Part shown: positions 41,292-48,306 of the stretch, in pieces
How positions within the stretch are numbered: position 1 is the stretch's first letter
Layout of the letters: each line of letters starts with the position of its first letter
Assembly: GCA_903829815.1 (NCBI GenBank)
Contig: CAIKRR010000035.1
Coordinates: 1 to 48,306, forward strand
DNA: 48,306 nucleotides
Direction of reading: 5' to 3'
Origin: an uncultured Pseudomonadota bacterium
GTDB taxonomy: Bacteria; Pseudomonadota; Gammaproteobacteria; Burkholderiales; SG8-39
Made by a program: the position numbers and the translations under genes
The notes under the pieces: generated by a model
What the model saw: only the letters and a program-made list of their open reading frames with translations
Database searches by the model: none
What the model was told of the DNA's origin: nothing

Positions 41292-43002
41292 TGGTGTTGA
41301 AAGGGATCGCGGCGCTGGGGTGGTTGTTCGAGTCGACCTGCCCGACGCTGTCTCGAGCGCCCCTGCGGTCGTCGATGTGCTCGTGATGGGTGGCGGCCTT
41401 GCCGGCCTCACCTGTGCCCTGCACCTGCGCCAGGCCCACCCGCAACTGGCCATTCGCGTGCTCGAGCGGCGCGAGGGGCCGGCTCCTGAGGCTACCCACA
41501 AGGTCGGTGAGTCGACGGTCGAGATCGGGGCGCACTACTTCGGCGAGGTGCTCGGTCTTCGCGATCATCTGCGCGACGCGCATGTGCGCAAGTTCGGTTT
41601 TCGTTTCTTCAGTTCCGATGGTCGGCCGGCGCTCGACGCGGTGCAGGAGATCGGGGTCGGCCGCTTCCTGAGTGCGCCCAGTTACCAGATCGACCGTGGC
41701 ATTTTCGAGAACCATCTGGCCGAGCGTTGTCGCGCAGCGGGCATCGATCTGCAGACCGGTGCCGTCGTCGATGGCGTCGATCTGTCGCCTTCGGCCGATG
41801 GCGATGCCGAACCCTCCGTGGTTCGCTACGTGCAGGGTGGTGAAGACCGTGTGGTACGCACCCGCTGGGTGGTCGATGCCTCGGGTCGCGCCGGTCGCTT
41901 GAAGCGTCAGCTCGGTCTGGCCGAAGACAACGGGCACGATGCCAATGCGGTGTGGTTCCGCACGCCTTTCCGGATCGATGTCGAGGCCTGGTCGACCGAC
42001 CCGGCCTGGCTGGGTCGCTGCGTGGCGGGCCAGCGCTGGCGCTCGACCAACCATCTGGTCGGTGATGGTTACTGGGTGTGGCTCATTCCACTCGCCTCGG
42101 GCTATCACTCGGTGGGCATCGTGGCCGATGCCGCGACCCATCCACTGGCCACCATGAACACCTTCGAGCGTGCGCTCGAATGGTTGCAGCGGCACCAGCC
42201 GCGGCTTGCCGAGGCGCTGCTCGATGCCGGTGTCGGTCCGGCCGATTTCGCGGCGTTCAGAAACTTTTCCTATGGCTGTCGCGAGGTTTTCTCCGCGCGT
42301 CGCTGGGCCATCACCGGTGAGGCCGGTTTCTTTCTCGACCCGTTCTATTCGCCGGGCAGCGACTTCATCGCCATTACCAACACCTACATCGTGGAGCTCG
42401 TGTCACGCGATCTGCGCGGGCAGGCACTGGCACCGGCCGTGCGCGCCTACTCGCGACTGCTGCGCTCCTTCTACGAGAGCACGCTCACCCTCTACGAAGG
42501 TCAGTACGGCATCTTCGGTCACCCCGAGGCACTCGCCTGCAAGGTGATGTGGGATTACACCTACTACTGGGGCATCTTGTGCCCGATCTTCTTCCAGAAC
42601 CGGCTCACCGACCTGTCGATGTTCGGTCGCATTGGCGCCGTGCTCATGAAGGCACGCGCGCTCAACGAGGCGATGCAGGCCTTGCTGCGCGTGTGGGCCG
42701 CTGCCGGCGGCAGCCGCAACCCGGCGCGCATTCTCGATCAGGCGCGCCTGCCCTGGTTTGTCGAACTCAACGAGGGTCTCGCCGGGCAGCTCGATGACGA
42801 TGAGCGTTTTGTCGCACGCATGAGCGAATCGCTCGATCGTCTCGAGGCGCTGGCTGCCGAGATCGTCGGTCGGGCGCAGACCAGCCACCCGCTCGCGTCG
42901 ACCTGGCCCGAGGCCGGGGCCGCCTTGCGCTGTGCCGGACGTGAAGCCGCGCCCCAGGGCGCCTTCCTCAGCTATCCCGAGGCGGTTCCCGCCGCAGCAT
43001 GA
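41284..43002 (+). CDS. FAD-dependent oxidoreductase, flavin-halogenase-like
   Basis: 572 residues from ATG 41284, which overlaps the previous stop; a start at 41260 is less likely. FAD-binding GGGLAG at 36-41, GESTVEIGAHYFGEVLGL from 75, and VVDASGRAGRLKRQLGL near 200. W264-V-W-L-I-P matches the WxWxIP motif that marks flavin-dependent halogenases. Lys103 (HVRKFGFRFF) lies where the catalytic Lys of these enzymes is expected, a placement made by eye. Xanthomonadins are brominated aryl polyenes, so a halogenase in such a cluster makes sense, but some relatives only oxidise. Last gene of the rightward arm. Confidence 0.8.
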   Translation: MADGVERDRGAGVVVRVDLPDAVSSAPAVVDVLVMGGGLAGLTCALHLRQAHPQLAIRVLERREGPAPEATHKVGESTVEIGAHYFGEVLGLRDHLRDAHVRKFGFRFFSSDGRPALDAVQEIGVGRFLSAPSYQIDRGIFENHLAERCRAAGIDLQTGAVVDGVDLSPSADGDAEPSVVRYVQGGEDRVVRTRWVVDASGRAGRLKRQLGLAEDNGHDANAVWFRTPFRIDVEAWSTDPAWLGRCVAGQRWRSTNHLVGDGYWVWLIPLASGYHSVGIVADAATHPLATMNTFERALEWLQRHQPRLAEALLDAGVGPADFAAFRNFSYGCREVFSARRWAITGEAGFFLDPFYSPGSDFIAITNTYIVELVSRDLRGQALAPAVRAYSRLLRSFYESTLTLYEGQYGIFGHPEALACKVMWDYTYYWGILCPIFFQNRLTDLSMFGRIGAVLMKARALNEAMQALLRVWAAAGGSRNPARILDQARLPWFVELNEGLAGQLDDDERFVARMSESLDRLEALAAEIVGRAQTSHPLASTWPEAGAALRCAGREAAPQGAFLSYPEAVPAAA

Positions 43003-43492
43003 TGGCGGTGCGTCCGCTGGCAAGCAGGCGCCCCTGGTGCGAGACGGCAAAGGTGTACTGCCAGCCGCTGCCATCGCCGTGAAGGCGGGTGGCCTGCACG
43101 TCGATTTCGCCCGCCAGCTGTTCGAGCGCGACGTCCGTCAGCGTCACCTCGCGCAGCGATACGAGAAAGCCGGGGGGCGCACGGCCACCGGTGCATGCAG
43201 CCAGAAGCCCGCCGTGGACGGCAGTGGCCTGGGCGCCGTATTCGCACAGCATCACGACCGAAAGGCGTCCTGCGTGACGCAGCGGATTGTCGGCGCGCGC
43301 ATGCGACTGTGTGGCGAGCTGAACGTGCGTGTCGTCCCAGCCCACGATGCGCTCGAGGAGGCACATCGATCCGGCGTGCGGGACGAGGTCGGCGATGGTC
43401 AACTCGGCGGGCGCGCCTGCCCCGGCTGTCGCGGCTGCGGTCGCCGTGCCGGCAGGCCCTGCGGCCTGCGTTGCGTCAGGCCCGGAGCTCAT
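42968..43492 (-). CDS. Hotdog-fold 3-hydroxyacyl-ACP dehydratase (ApeP-like)
   Basis: 174 residues from ATG 43492; an ATG 57 bases upstream is possible. After an Ala/Gly-rich first 30 residues the hotdog domain reads TIADLVPHAGSMCLLERIVG and LSVVMLCEYGAQATAVHGGL, the pattern of ApeP, which dehydrates the 3-hydroxy intermediate together with ApeI. It overlaps the acyltransferase gene by 17 bases. Its 3' end overlaps the 3' end of the halogenase-like gene on the other strand by 35 bases. Confidence 0.83.
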   Translation of the reverse strand: MSSGPDATQAAGPAGTATAAATAGAGAPAELTIADLVPHAGSMCLLERIVGWDDTHVQLATQSHARADNPLRHAGRLSVVMLCEYGAQATAVHGGLLAACTGGRAPPGFLVSLREVTLTDVALEQLAGEIDVQATRLHGDGSGWQYTFAVSHQGRLLASGRTAIMLRREPPRDS

Positions 43493-44405
43493 AGAAGTTG
43501 AACCAGTTGAGTGGTGCCAGTCGCACATGGTGGCCAAGCCGGTCGGCAAAGCGTTGCGTCACCGCCAGCGTGGCCGCAGCCCGATCGCCGCGCGGAATGC
43601 TGACCTGCTCATCGAACACCTCGAAGTGCAGGTCGTAGCGGCGTCCGCCGCGATAGAGGCCAAAGCACAGCACCACTGGCACCTTGAGCGTGGCCGCAAG
43701 CAGCCAGGGCGAAGTGGGGAAAGCGGCCGGCCGACCCAGGAAGTTCACCACCACCGACGGATTGCCCGGGCGCACCCGATCGGCAAGCAGCGTCACCAGA
43801 GCACCCTCGGCGAGGGCCTCGTGAATGGCGAGCGCAGTGCGGGTGCCATCCTGCCGCGCATTGATGATGCTGCTGGCGATGCTCGGGTTGAGTGCGTTCA
43901 GGAGGCGCGACACCGTGGGGTTCTGGCCCAGATCGATGACCGGTCGAACCTTGAGCCCGGGTCGCGCGAGCGCGAGCACCCGCAGGGCATCGAAGCTGCC
44001 CACATGCGCACCCATCAGCAGCACGCCGCGCCCGGGCTCCATGAGCGTGTGAACCGCCTCGACACCGTGCACCCGGATGTCGAAACCGCGAAACGCGGCG
44101 GTGAGCAGAAACACCCGATCGAGGGTGACGGTGGCAAAGGTGAAGATGTGCCGGATGACATCGAGGAGCGATGCGGGTCGCCCGTTCACCTGGGTCAGAA
44201 ACTGGCGCGAGGCGCGCCGCTCGGGACCCCGACGAAGCGCGAAGTATGCACTCACTGGCGCCAGGACCAGCCGCGCCGGGGCCCGTCCGCAGGTGAGGGC
44301 GAAGGTCCGGATGAGCCACAGGGCGAGCCGGCCACCCCCCTCCGGGCGCCTGATCCAGGCGCTCCGGTCGGCGGTGCCGGGTGCGGCGTGACCGTCGCTC
44401 CTCAT
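43476..44405 (-). CDS. LpxL-like lysophospholipid/lipid A-type acyltransferase (ApeD-like)
   Basis: 309 residues. The LpxL-family pattern is present: GVLLMGAHVGSFDALRVLAL (an HxxxxD site with His and Asp), TLLADRVRPGNPSVVVNFLG and RPAAFPTSPWLLAATLKVPV. Such an enzyme in aryl-polyene clusters is thought to move the polyene, or another acyl group, onto a membrane lipid. The ATG overlaps the stop of the dehydratase gene before it by 4 bases. Confidence 0.85.
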   Translation of the reverse strand: MRSDGHAAPGTADRSAWIRRPEGGGRLALWLIRTFALTCGRAPARLVLAPVSAYFALRRGPERRASRQFLTQVNGRPASLLDVIRHIFTFATVTLDRVFLLTAAFRGFDIRVHGVEAVHTLMEPGRGVLLMGAHVGSFDALRVLALARPGLKVRPVIDLGQNPTVSRLLNALNPSIASSIINARQDGTRTALAIHEALAEGALVTLLADRVRPGNPSVVVNFLGRPAAFPTSPWLLAATLKVPVVLCFGLYRGGRRYDLHFEVFDEQVSIPRGDRAAATLAVTQRFADRLGHHVRLAPLNWFNFYELRA

Positions 44406-44752
44406 GCGCCTCCCGCAAGGTCGCGGCTGCCCGGTGCGGGCACCGTGAGCGCCCCTCGAGCGAGCAGTTCATCGGCGTGCCTGATCGAGAACCGGATGAT
44501 CGTCCGGCTCGCTGGCGGGTCTTCAACCGTGGCCTCCAGCGTGGCCGTCTCGCCCGGAAGGAGCGGACGCGCAAACTTCACCCAGTCGATCTGCAGTGCG
44601 GCTCCGGCATCGAGCCCGAGTGCCCGAAACGCTTCGTCGAGCATCACCACGCCGGGCACGATCGGGGCACCGGGAAAGTGTCCGGCAAGGCAGGGGTGAT
44701 CGGGTGCGATCGAGAAGGTCGATCGATGCGGGCGTGGTTCGGTCATGCTCAT
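44402..44752 (-). CDS. FabA/FabZ-like 3-hydroxyacyl-ACP dehydratase (ApeI-like)
   Basis: 116 residues with the FabZ/FabA motif DHPCLAGHFPGAPIVPGVVM, catalytic His25, and the typical strand VKFARPLLPGETATLEATVE. It is a small single hotdog domain. In the pathway it removes water from the 3-hydroxyacyl-ACP to build conjugated double bonds. Both ends overlap neighbouring genes by 4 bases. Confidence 0.87.
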   Translation of the reverse strand: MSMTEPRPHRSTFSIAPDHPCLAGHFPGAPIVPGVVMLDEAFRALGLDAGAALQIDWVKFARPLLPGETATLEATVEDPPASRTIIRFSIRHADELLARGALTVPAPGSRDLAGGA

Positions 44753-45459
44753 CGCGACGCGCTCCGGGTACGGGCTGCACGCTCGGCGCGTATTTCCTCA
44801 CCGATGGCCGGCCCGAGGCGCGCCACCTGCTGCAGGAAGTCGACGAGCCCCGTGAAGGGTTGCCATGGAAACCGTCGGCACCGGATGGTGTACTCGATGG
44901 CAAAGAGCGCGCCCACCAGCGCATAGCAGCCGATATTGGCGTGAAACGACCACAGTTCGAGCGGAATGCTGAGGGCGGGCTGCACGCCCAGACGCTCGAG
45001 CAGTCCATCGGGATGCGCGAAGAGCGCGAGCACGAGACAGGTGAGCGCGTTGAAGCAAAAGAGTGCCGTCCACCATTGCGTGACCGAGCGTGCATAGCCC
45101 CACACCGCCGGGTCAGGCACGCCATCGCGTGCATGCAGCAGCCGGACGATGCGTGCCACAAGGGGCGTCTGCCCGCGAACGAGCGTGTGTCCGAAGACCC
45201 AGGCGAGCCCGGTGTTGATGGCAATCGGCGAGAGGAAGAAGGCGGCGGGTGCCCAGGCGCGCACTCGTTCGAGGCCGAGCAGTGCCGCAAGGCCTGCAAC
45301 CGCAACGAAGGCCCATGCCCGCCCCTGCCGCAACGGACCGAGGAGTACCAGCACCGCGAGGAGCACCAGGGCTGCAAGCCCGAGGTCAGGCTCATGCAGT
45401 GCCACCGACAGGTGCTCGAGCAGGGCATAGCCCGCCAGCAGGAAGACGGTGAGCCTCAC
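44749..45459 (-). CDS. COG4648-type membrane protein
   Basis: 236 residues from GTG 45459, which overlaps the deacetylase stop. At least five hydrophobic spans are visible (AALVLLAVLVLLG, AWAFVAVAGLAALLGL, ALFCFNALTCLVLALFA, IGCYALVGALFAIEYTI). The ending FAIEYTIRCRRFPWQPFTGL is typical of the uncharacterised COG4648 family commonly found in aryl-polyene clusters. Inner-membrane; function unknown. Confidence 0.78.
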   Translation of the reverse strand: MRLTVFLLAGYALLEHLSVALHEPDLGLAALVLLAVLVLLGPLRQGRAWAFVAVAGLAALLGLERVRAWAPAAFFLSPIAINTGLAWVFGHTLVRGQTPLVARIVRLLHARDGVPDPAVWGYARSVTQWWTALFCFNALTCLVLALFAHPDGLLERLGVQPALSIPLELWSFHANIGCYALVGALFAIEYTIRCRRFPWQPFTGLVDFLQQVARLGPAIGEEIRAERAARTRSASR

Positions 45460-46367
45460 AGTTTCACGGACATGGACGCCGACTCGGGGACGGACTCGGC
45501 GACCGGCAGGGGCAGTGGCAGCGCGTCGCGCAGGCGTACCGTGCTCAGGCCCTTCGCGCTCACGGTTTTCAGCAACCGGGGCAACACCTCCAGAATGACC
45601 GGCTGGCCGCCCCGCGTGCGCGCCGCGCGCCCGTCATGCAGCAGCAGGATGTCACCGGCGCTCAGGCCCCGGGTGAGCCGCTGCTGCACCCGGTCCGGTT
45701 CGCGGCAGGCGGTATCGAAACCACGTCGCGTCCAGCTGCACAGGTGCAGGCCGTTGCGCGCAAGAAGCGGTTGCAGGAAGGGGTTGCGCAAGCCCGCAGG
45801 CGCGCGAAAGAAGCGCGACGACTCACCGGTGATGTCGGCGATGACCCGCTGCCCCTCGCGTACTTCGCGCGCCATGCGCTGCGGCCCGAGCAGCGAGAAG
45901 TAATGGTGGTGGTTCAACGAGTGGTTCTCGATCGCGTGGCCACGGCGAACGATCTCGCGAGCGAGGGCGGGTTGTGCAAGCAGTGCCCGCCCGACGCAGA
46001 AGAAGGTGGCGTGCGCGCCGTGGGCTTCGAGGATGTCGAGCGTGGCGGGTGTGACCTCGGGGTCGGGGCCATCGTCGATCGTAAGCGCAATCTGCCTTGC
46101 GCTCGCGGCGGCCTCGGGCAGCCGCACGATGTTGGGCCCGAGCAGCGCGCCTCGCGGGATGAGGCCCGCACTGCTGATGGCGAGGTGGTTGAGGGCGAGA
46201 CCGCCCAGGGCCCAGGGCCAGGCCGAGGCTTCGACGACGAGCGCTGCACCCGCCAGCCCGTGCAGCGCGAGCGAACCCTTCAGGAACCGCGAGGGCAGGT
46301 ACTCGAGCCCTGCCTTGGGTCGCACGCCCTGCAGCAAGGCGCGCGGATGCAATCGTCTGTCTGACAT
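45456..46367 (-). CDS. Polysaccharide deacetylase (NodB-fold) with N-terminal membrane region
   Basis: 303 residues from ATG 46367, preceded by GGAGGAG; ATG 46385 is possible. Hydrophobic spans in the first 85 residues (SLALHGLAGAALVVEASAWP, WALGGLALNHLAISSAGLIP) suggest a membrane anchor. The NodB domain has ALTIDDGPDPEVT (Ile for Phe in the usual 'TFDDGP'), the zinc ligands in IENHSLNHHHYF, FRAPAGLRNPF and ILLLHDG. It would remove acyl groups from a sugar. It is not part of the minimal aryl-polyene set, so it may tailor a glycolipid carrier. Confidence 0.85.
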   Translation of the reverse strand: MSDRRLHPRALLQGVRPKAGLEYLPSRFLKGSLALHGLAGAALVVEASAWPWALGGLALNHLAISSAGLIPRGALLGPNIVRLPEAAASARQIALTIDDGPDPEVTPATLDILEAHGAHATFFCVGRALLAQPALAREIVRRGHAIENHSLNHHHYFSLLGPQRMAREVREGQRVIADITGESSRFFRAPAGLRNPFLQPLLARNGLHLCSWTRRGFDTACREPDRVQQRLTRGLSAGDILLLHDGRAARTRGGQPVILEVLPRLLKTVSAKGLSTVRLRDALPLPLPVAESVPESASMSVKL

Positions 46368-46444
46368 CGAAGGCCGCTCCTCCATTGCAGGTTGCCGGGC
46401 AGATGCCGATGGTAGCCGAGCGGGCCCTCGCGGGCGCGTGGTTG

Positions 46445-48306
46445 TCATCCGGTCGCGCGCTGCGTACTGCTCTGCCCACCGCTCATCAGCGCCGAGAGCG
46501 CGAGGGCGAGGAGCGCACCCGGGGCAACGGTCGAGCCGATCGCAGCCAGCACCGGCACGGAGGATTGCGCCAGCACGCCAAAGCCGATGACCGTGGTGAG
46601 GTTGGCCACCACGAGCGATGCCACCGTGCGCGCGTCGATCGGCTGCCCGCTCTGCTGCGCCTCGCGCTCGAAGAAGAGCGCGTAATTGGAGCCGATCGCC
46701 ACGATGAGAAGCAACCCCACCAGATGCAGGATGTTCATCGGCTGCGCGGCGAGGCTGAAACCGGCCATCACGATCAGCACCGACAGGAAAAGGGGTGCCA
46801 CCACGCGCAGCATGGCCCTGGCGGATCGGAGCGCGGCGGCCAGCAGCACGATGATGGCTACGAGCCCGATGAGCGAGAGCCGCGAGGCTTCGGCGAGATA
46901 GCTCGCGTACAGCGCATCCGACTCGGTCTTGAGGTCCAGCACCCGAAGCTCGAAGGCGCCAGAAGCCCCGGGCAGCCGGGCAGCGCTCGCGGGCGTGGCT
47001 TCGCTCGGCTTCGCGGTGTCGCTTTTCCCTGCGGATGCGATGGACTGCAAGGCTTCGCTGACCCGCGCAGTGTCGACGATGCCGCTCCCGAGGCCCGAGC
47101 GCGGTGCAGCCAGGGGCATCAGCGCATTCCATCGGCCCTTGTGTTCGACGAGCAGCAGTTCCACCGCTGACCGCAGCGAGGTGCCATCGAGGTCGGCGCG
47201 GGTGATGCGCGGTGCGGTTCGCGCCGTCTCGAGCGCATCGACGAAGGGGTGTAGCTGATCGCCGCGAATCGGCAGCGTCGCGAGCGCGCCTCCAAGCAGG
47301 GCCTGCACGCGCTCGCGCGTTGGAATGCTCGCCTGCCGTGCCTCCTGCCGTGCTTCGCTGGGCAGGTAGCGGGCAGGGCTGTCGTAGCTCGCCAGAACAC
47401 CCTCGGCCACGAGCCTGTCGAGGACCGGTGCGGCCGCTTCGGCCGCTGCCAGTGCCCCCTCGGCACGGGTCGCCGATGCCACCACCACCGAGCGCACTTC
47501 GGGTGCCCCCAGATCGCGTCGCAGGGCCGAGTCGAGCGCAATCGAGGCTGCCGGTACCGGACTCAGACTCGACAGTTGTCCATCCCAGAGCGGTACCCGA
47601 TGAACGGCGAGGATGCCGAGTGCCAGGAGCGCCGCCACCGGGGCCGCCCGATCGAGCAGCCGCACCCGCGACAGTCGTGCACGCAGTGTGAGCACGGCCT
47701 CGCCCACCGGCTCGATGGCCGCCAGGTTGAGGCGCGGTGGCAGGAGCGCCGGCAGCACGTGACGTGTCACCAGCAGTGCAGCCACCAGGCCCGCGATCGA
47801 ATAGACCCCCAGTTGCGCAAGCCCCGGAAAGCCCGAGGGCACCAGCGATGCGAAACCCACGGCCGAGGTGAGCATGCCAAGCCGGATGGTGGGCCAGAAG
47901 CGGCGCTGCCAGTGCTCGTCGGCGCCTGCCGGACCGCTCTCGCGCTGGATGAAGAGATACACCGAGTAATCCACTGCCTCGCCGATCAGCGTCACGCCGA
48001 ACCCCAGGGTGACCGCATGCACGACATCGAAGCCGATCGCCACCGCGGCCACACCGGCCAGCGCCCCGGTGAGCACGGGCAACATGCCGAGGATGAGCGC
48101 GCGGGGCGATCGGTACACGGCGAGCAGGAAGGCGGCAATGAGCACCGTGCTCAGTACCGAGAGGTGCGCTGCCTCGCGCTCGATTTGCGCGCGCGCCGCG
48201 ACCCCGAAGACACCCGGTCCGGTCATGTGCAGCACGGCATCCGGCGCGGCCTGGGGCGATGTGGCCTGCGCTGTGGCACCCCGTGCTTCGGCAGCCCGGG
48301 CATCCA
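46445..48306 (-). CDS. MMPL/RND-family exporter (ApeM-like), partial
   Basis: The frame is open to the right edge, so the N-terminal part is missing; about 620 residues are present. Two membrane blocks are seen: VLSTVLIAAFLLAVYRSPRA ... GVTLIGEAVDYSVYLFIQRE and, after a periplasmic loop, LIGLVAIIVLLAAALRSARA ... VAIGSNYALFFEREAQQSGQ. The acidic 'GEAVDYSVYLF' and 'GSNYALFF' segments are MMPL hallmarks. In aryl-polyene clusters this pump is thought to carry the pigment-lipid across the inner membrane. It is the first gene of the leftward arm inside the window. Confidence 0.9.
   Translation of the reverse strand, partial: DARAAEARGATAQATSPQAAPDAVLHMTGPGVFGVAARAQIEREAAHLSVLSTVLIAAFLLAVYRSPRALILGMLPVLTGALAGVAAVAIGFDVVHAVTLGFGVTLIGEAVDYSVYLFIQRESGPAGADEHWQRRFWPTIRLGMLTSAVGFASLVPSGFPGLAQLGVYSIAGLVAALLVTRHVLPALLPPRLNLAAIEPVGEAVLTLRARLSRVRLLDRAAPVAALLALGILAVHRVPLWDGQLSSLSPVPAASIALDSALRRDLGAPEVRSVVVASATRAEGALAAAEAAAPVLDRLVAEGVLASYDSPARYLPSEARQEARQASIPTRERVQALLGGALATLPIRGDQLHPFVDALETARTAPRITRADLDGTSLRSAVELLLVEHKGRWNALMPLAAPRSGLGSGIVDTARVSEALQSIASAGKSDTAKPSEATPASAARLPGASGAFELRVLDLKTESDALYASYLAEASRLSLIGLVAIIVLLAAALRSARAMLRVVAPLFLSVLIVMAGFSLAAQPMNILHLVGLLLIVAIGSNYALFFEREAQQSGQPIDARTVASLVVANLTTVIGFGVLAQSSVPVLAAIGSTVAPGALLALALSALMSGGQSSTQRATG

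Overview
The window is GC-rich DNA with dense coding on both strands and many 4-nt stop/start overlaps. Three intact Bug/TctC-type substrate-binding proteins, the RutA/RidA-like and PrpD-type catabolic operons, a DUF2946-TonB unit and an aryl-polyene-type cluster all point to a betaproteobacterium, most likely Burkholderiales. This is inferred from gene content only, because there is no rRNA or other phylogenetic marker. I saw no tRNA, rRNA, CRISPR array, insertion sequence or origin.

Layout. 1-3170 is an accessory patch: the tail of an unknown gene, a relic of an ATPase, an AbiEi/AbiEii-like type IV toxin-antitoxin pair, and a small secreted-protein gene beside an inverted broken copy of itself. 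3249-5897 holds a Bug protein and an amidase. 6064-6641 is a ParDE module. A shortened copy of a gene found intact at 26846 follows and runs into the 3' end of two overlapping DEAD-box helicase genes (the upstream one DbpA). 9682-12455 carries a second Bug protein, a photolyase/cryptochrome and a DUF2256 protein.

12484-17331 is a minus-strand operon: ABC importer (binding protein, permease, ATPase), a RutA-like flavin monooxygenase, and two tandem RidA-family proteins, one of which lacks the catalytic Arg and Glu. 17380-20133 holds a SprT-like protease, a plant-type GDP-mannose 3,5-epimerase and a glycosyltransferase. 20315-21076 has a glutathione transferase and the 3' relic of a fourth Bug gene. 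21055-26631 is a second minus-strand catabolic operon: iron-dependent alcohol dehydrogenase, MmgE/PrpD protein, Bug protein, isocitrate-lyase/PEP-mutase family enzyme and TauD-type dioxygenase. 26846-30114 contains a zinc-ribbon hypothetical protein, an exported metallo-beta-lactamase-fold hydrolase, VapBC and an AhpD-like protein.

30294-37306 encodes two TonB-dependent receptors. The second sits in a DUF2946-receptor-BNR protein-TlpA-like unit that resembles the copper-responsive bfrG operon of Bordetella. 37322-48306 is an aryl-polyene/xanthomonadin-like pigment cluster. One arm runs rightward (AMP ligase, ACP, ketosynthase, chain-length-factor-like protein, flavin halogenase-like enzyme). 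The other runs leftward (MMPL exporter, deacetylase, COG4648 membrane protein, FabA/Z-like dehydratase, LpxL-like acyltransferase, ApeP-like dehydratase). The arms meet tail to tail with a 35-bp overlap, and the cluster continues past the right edge of the window.
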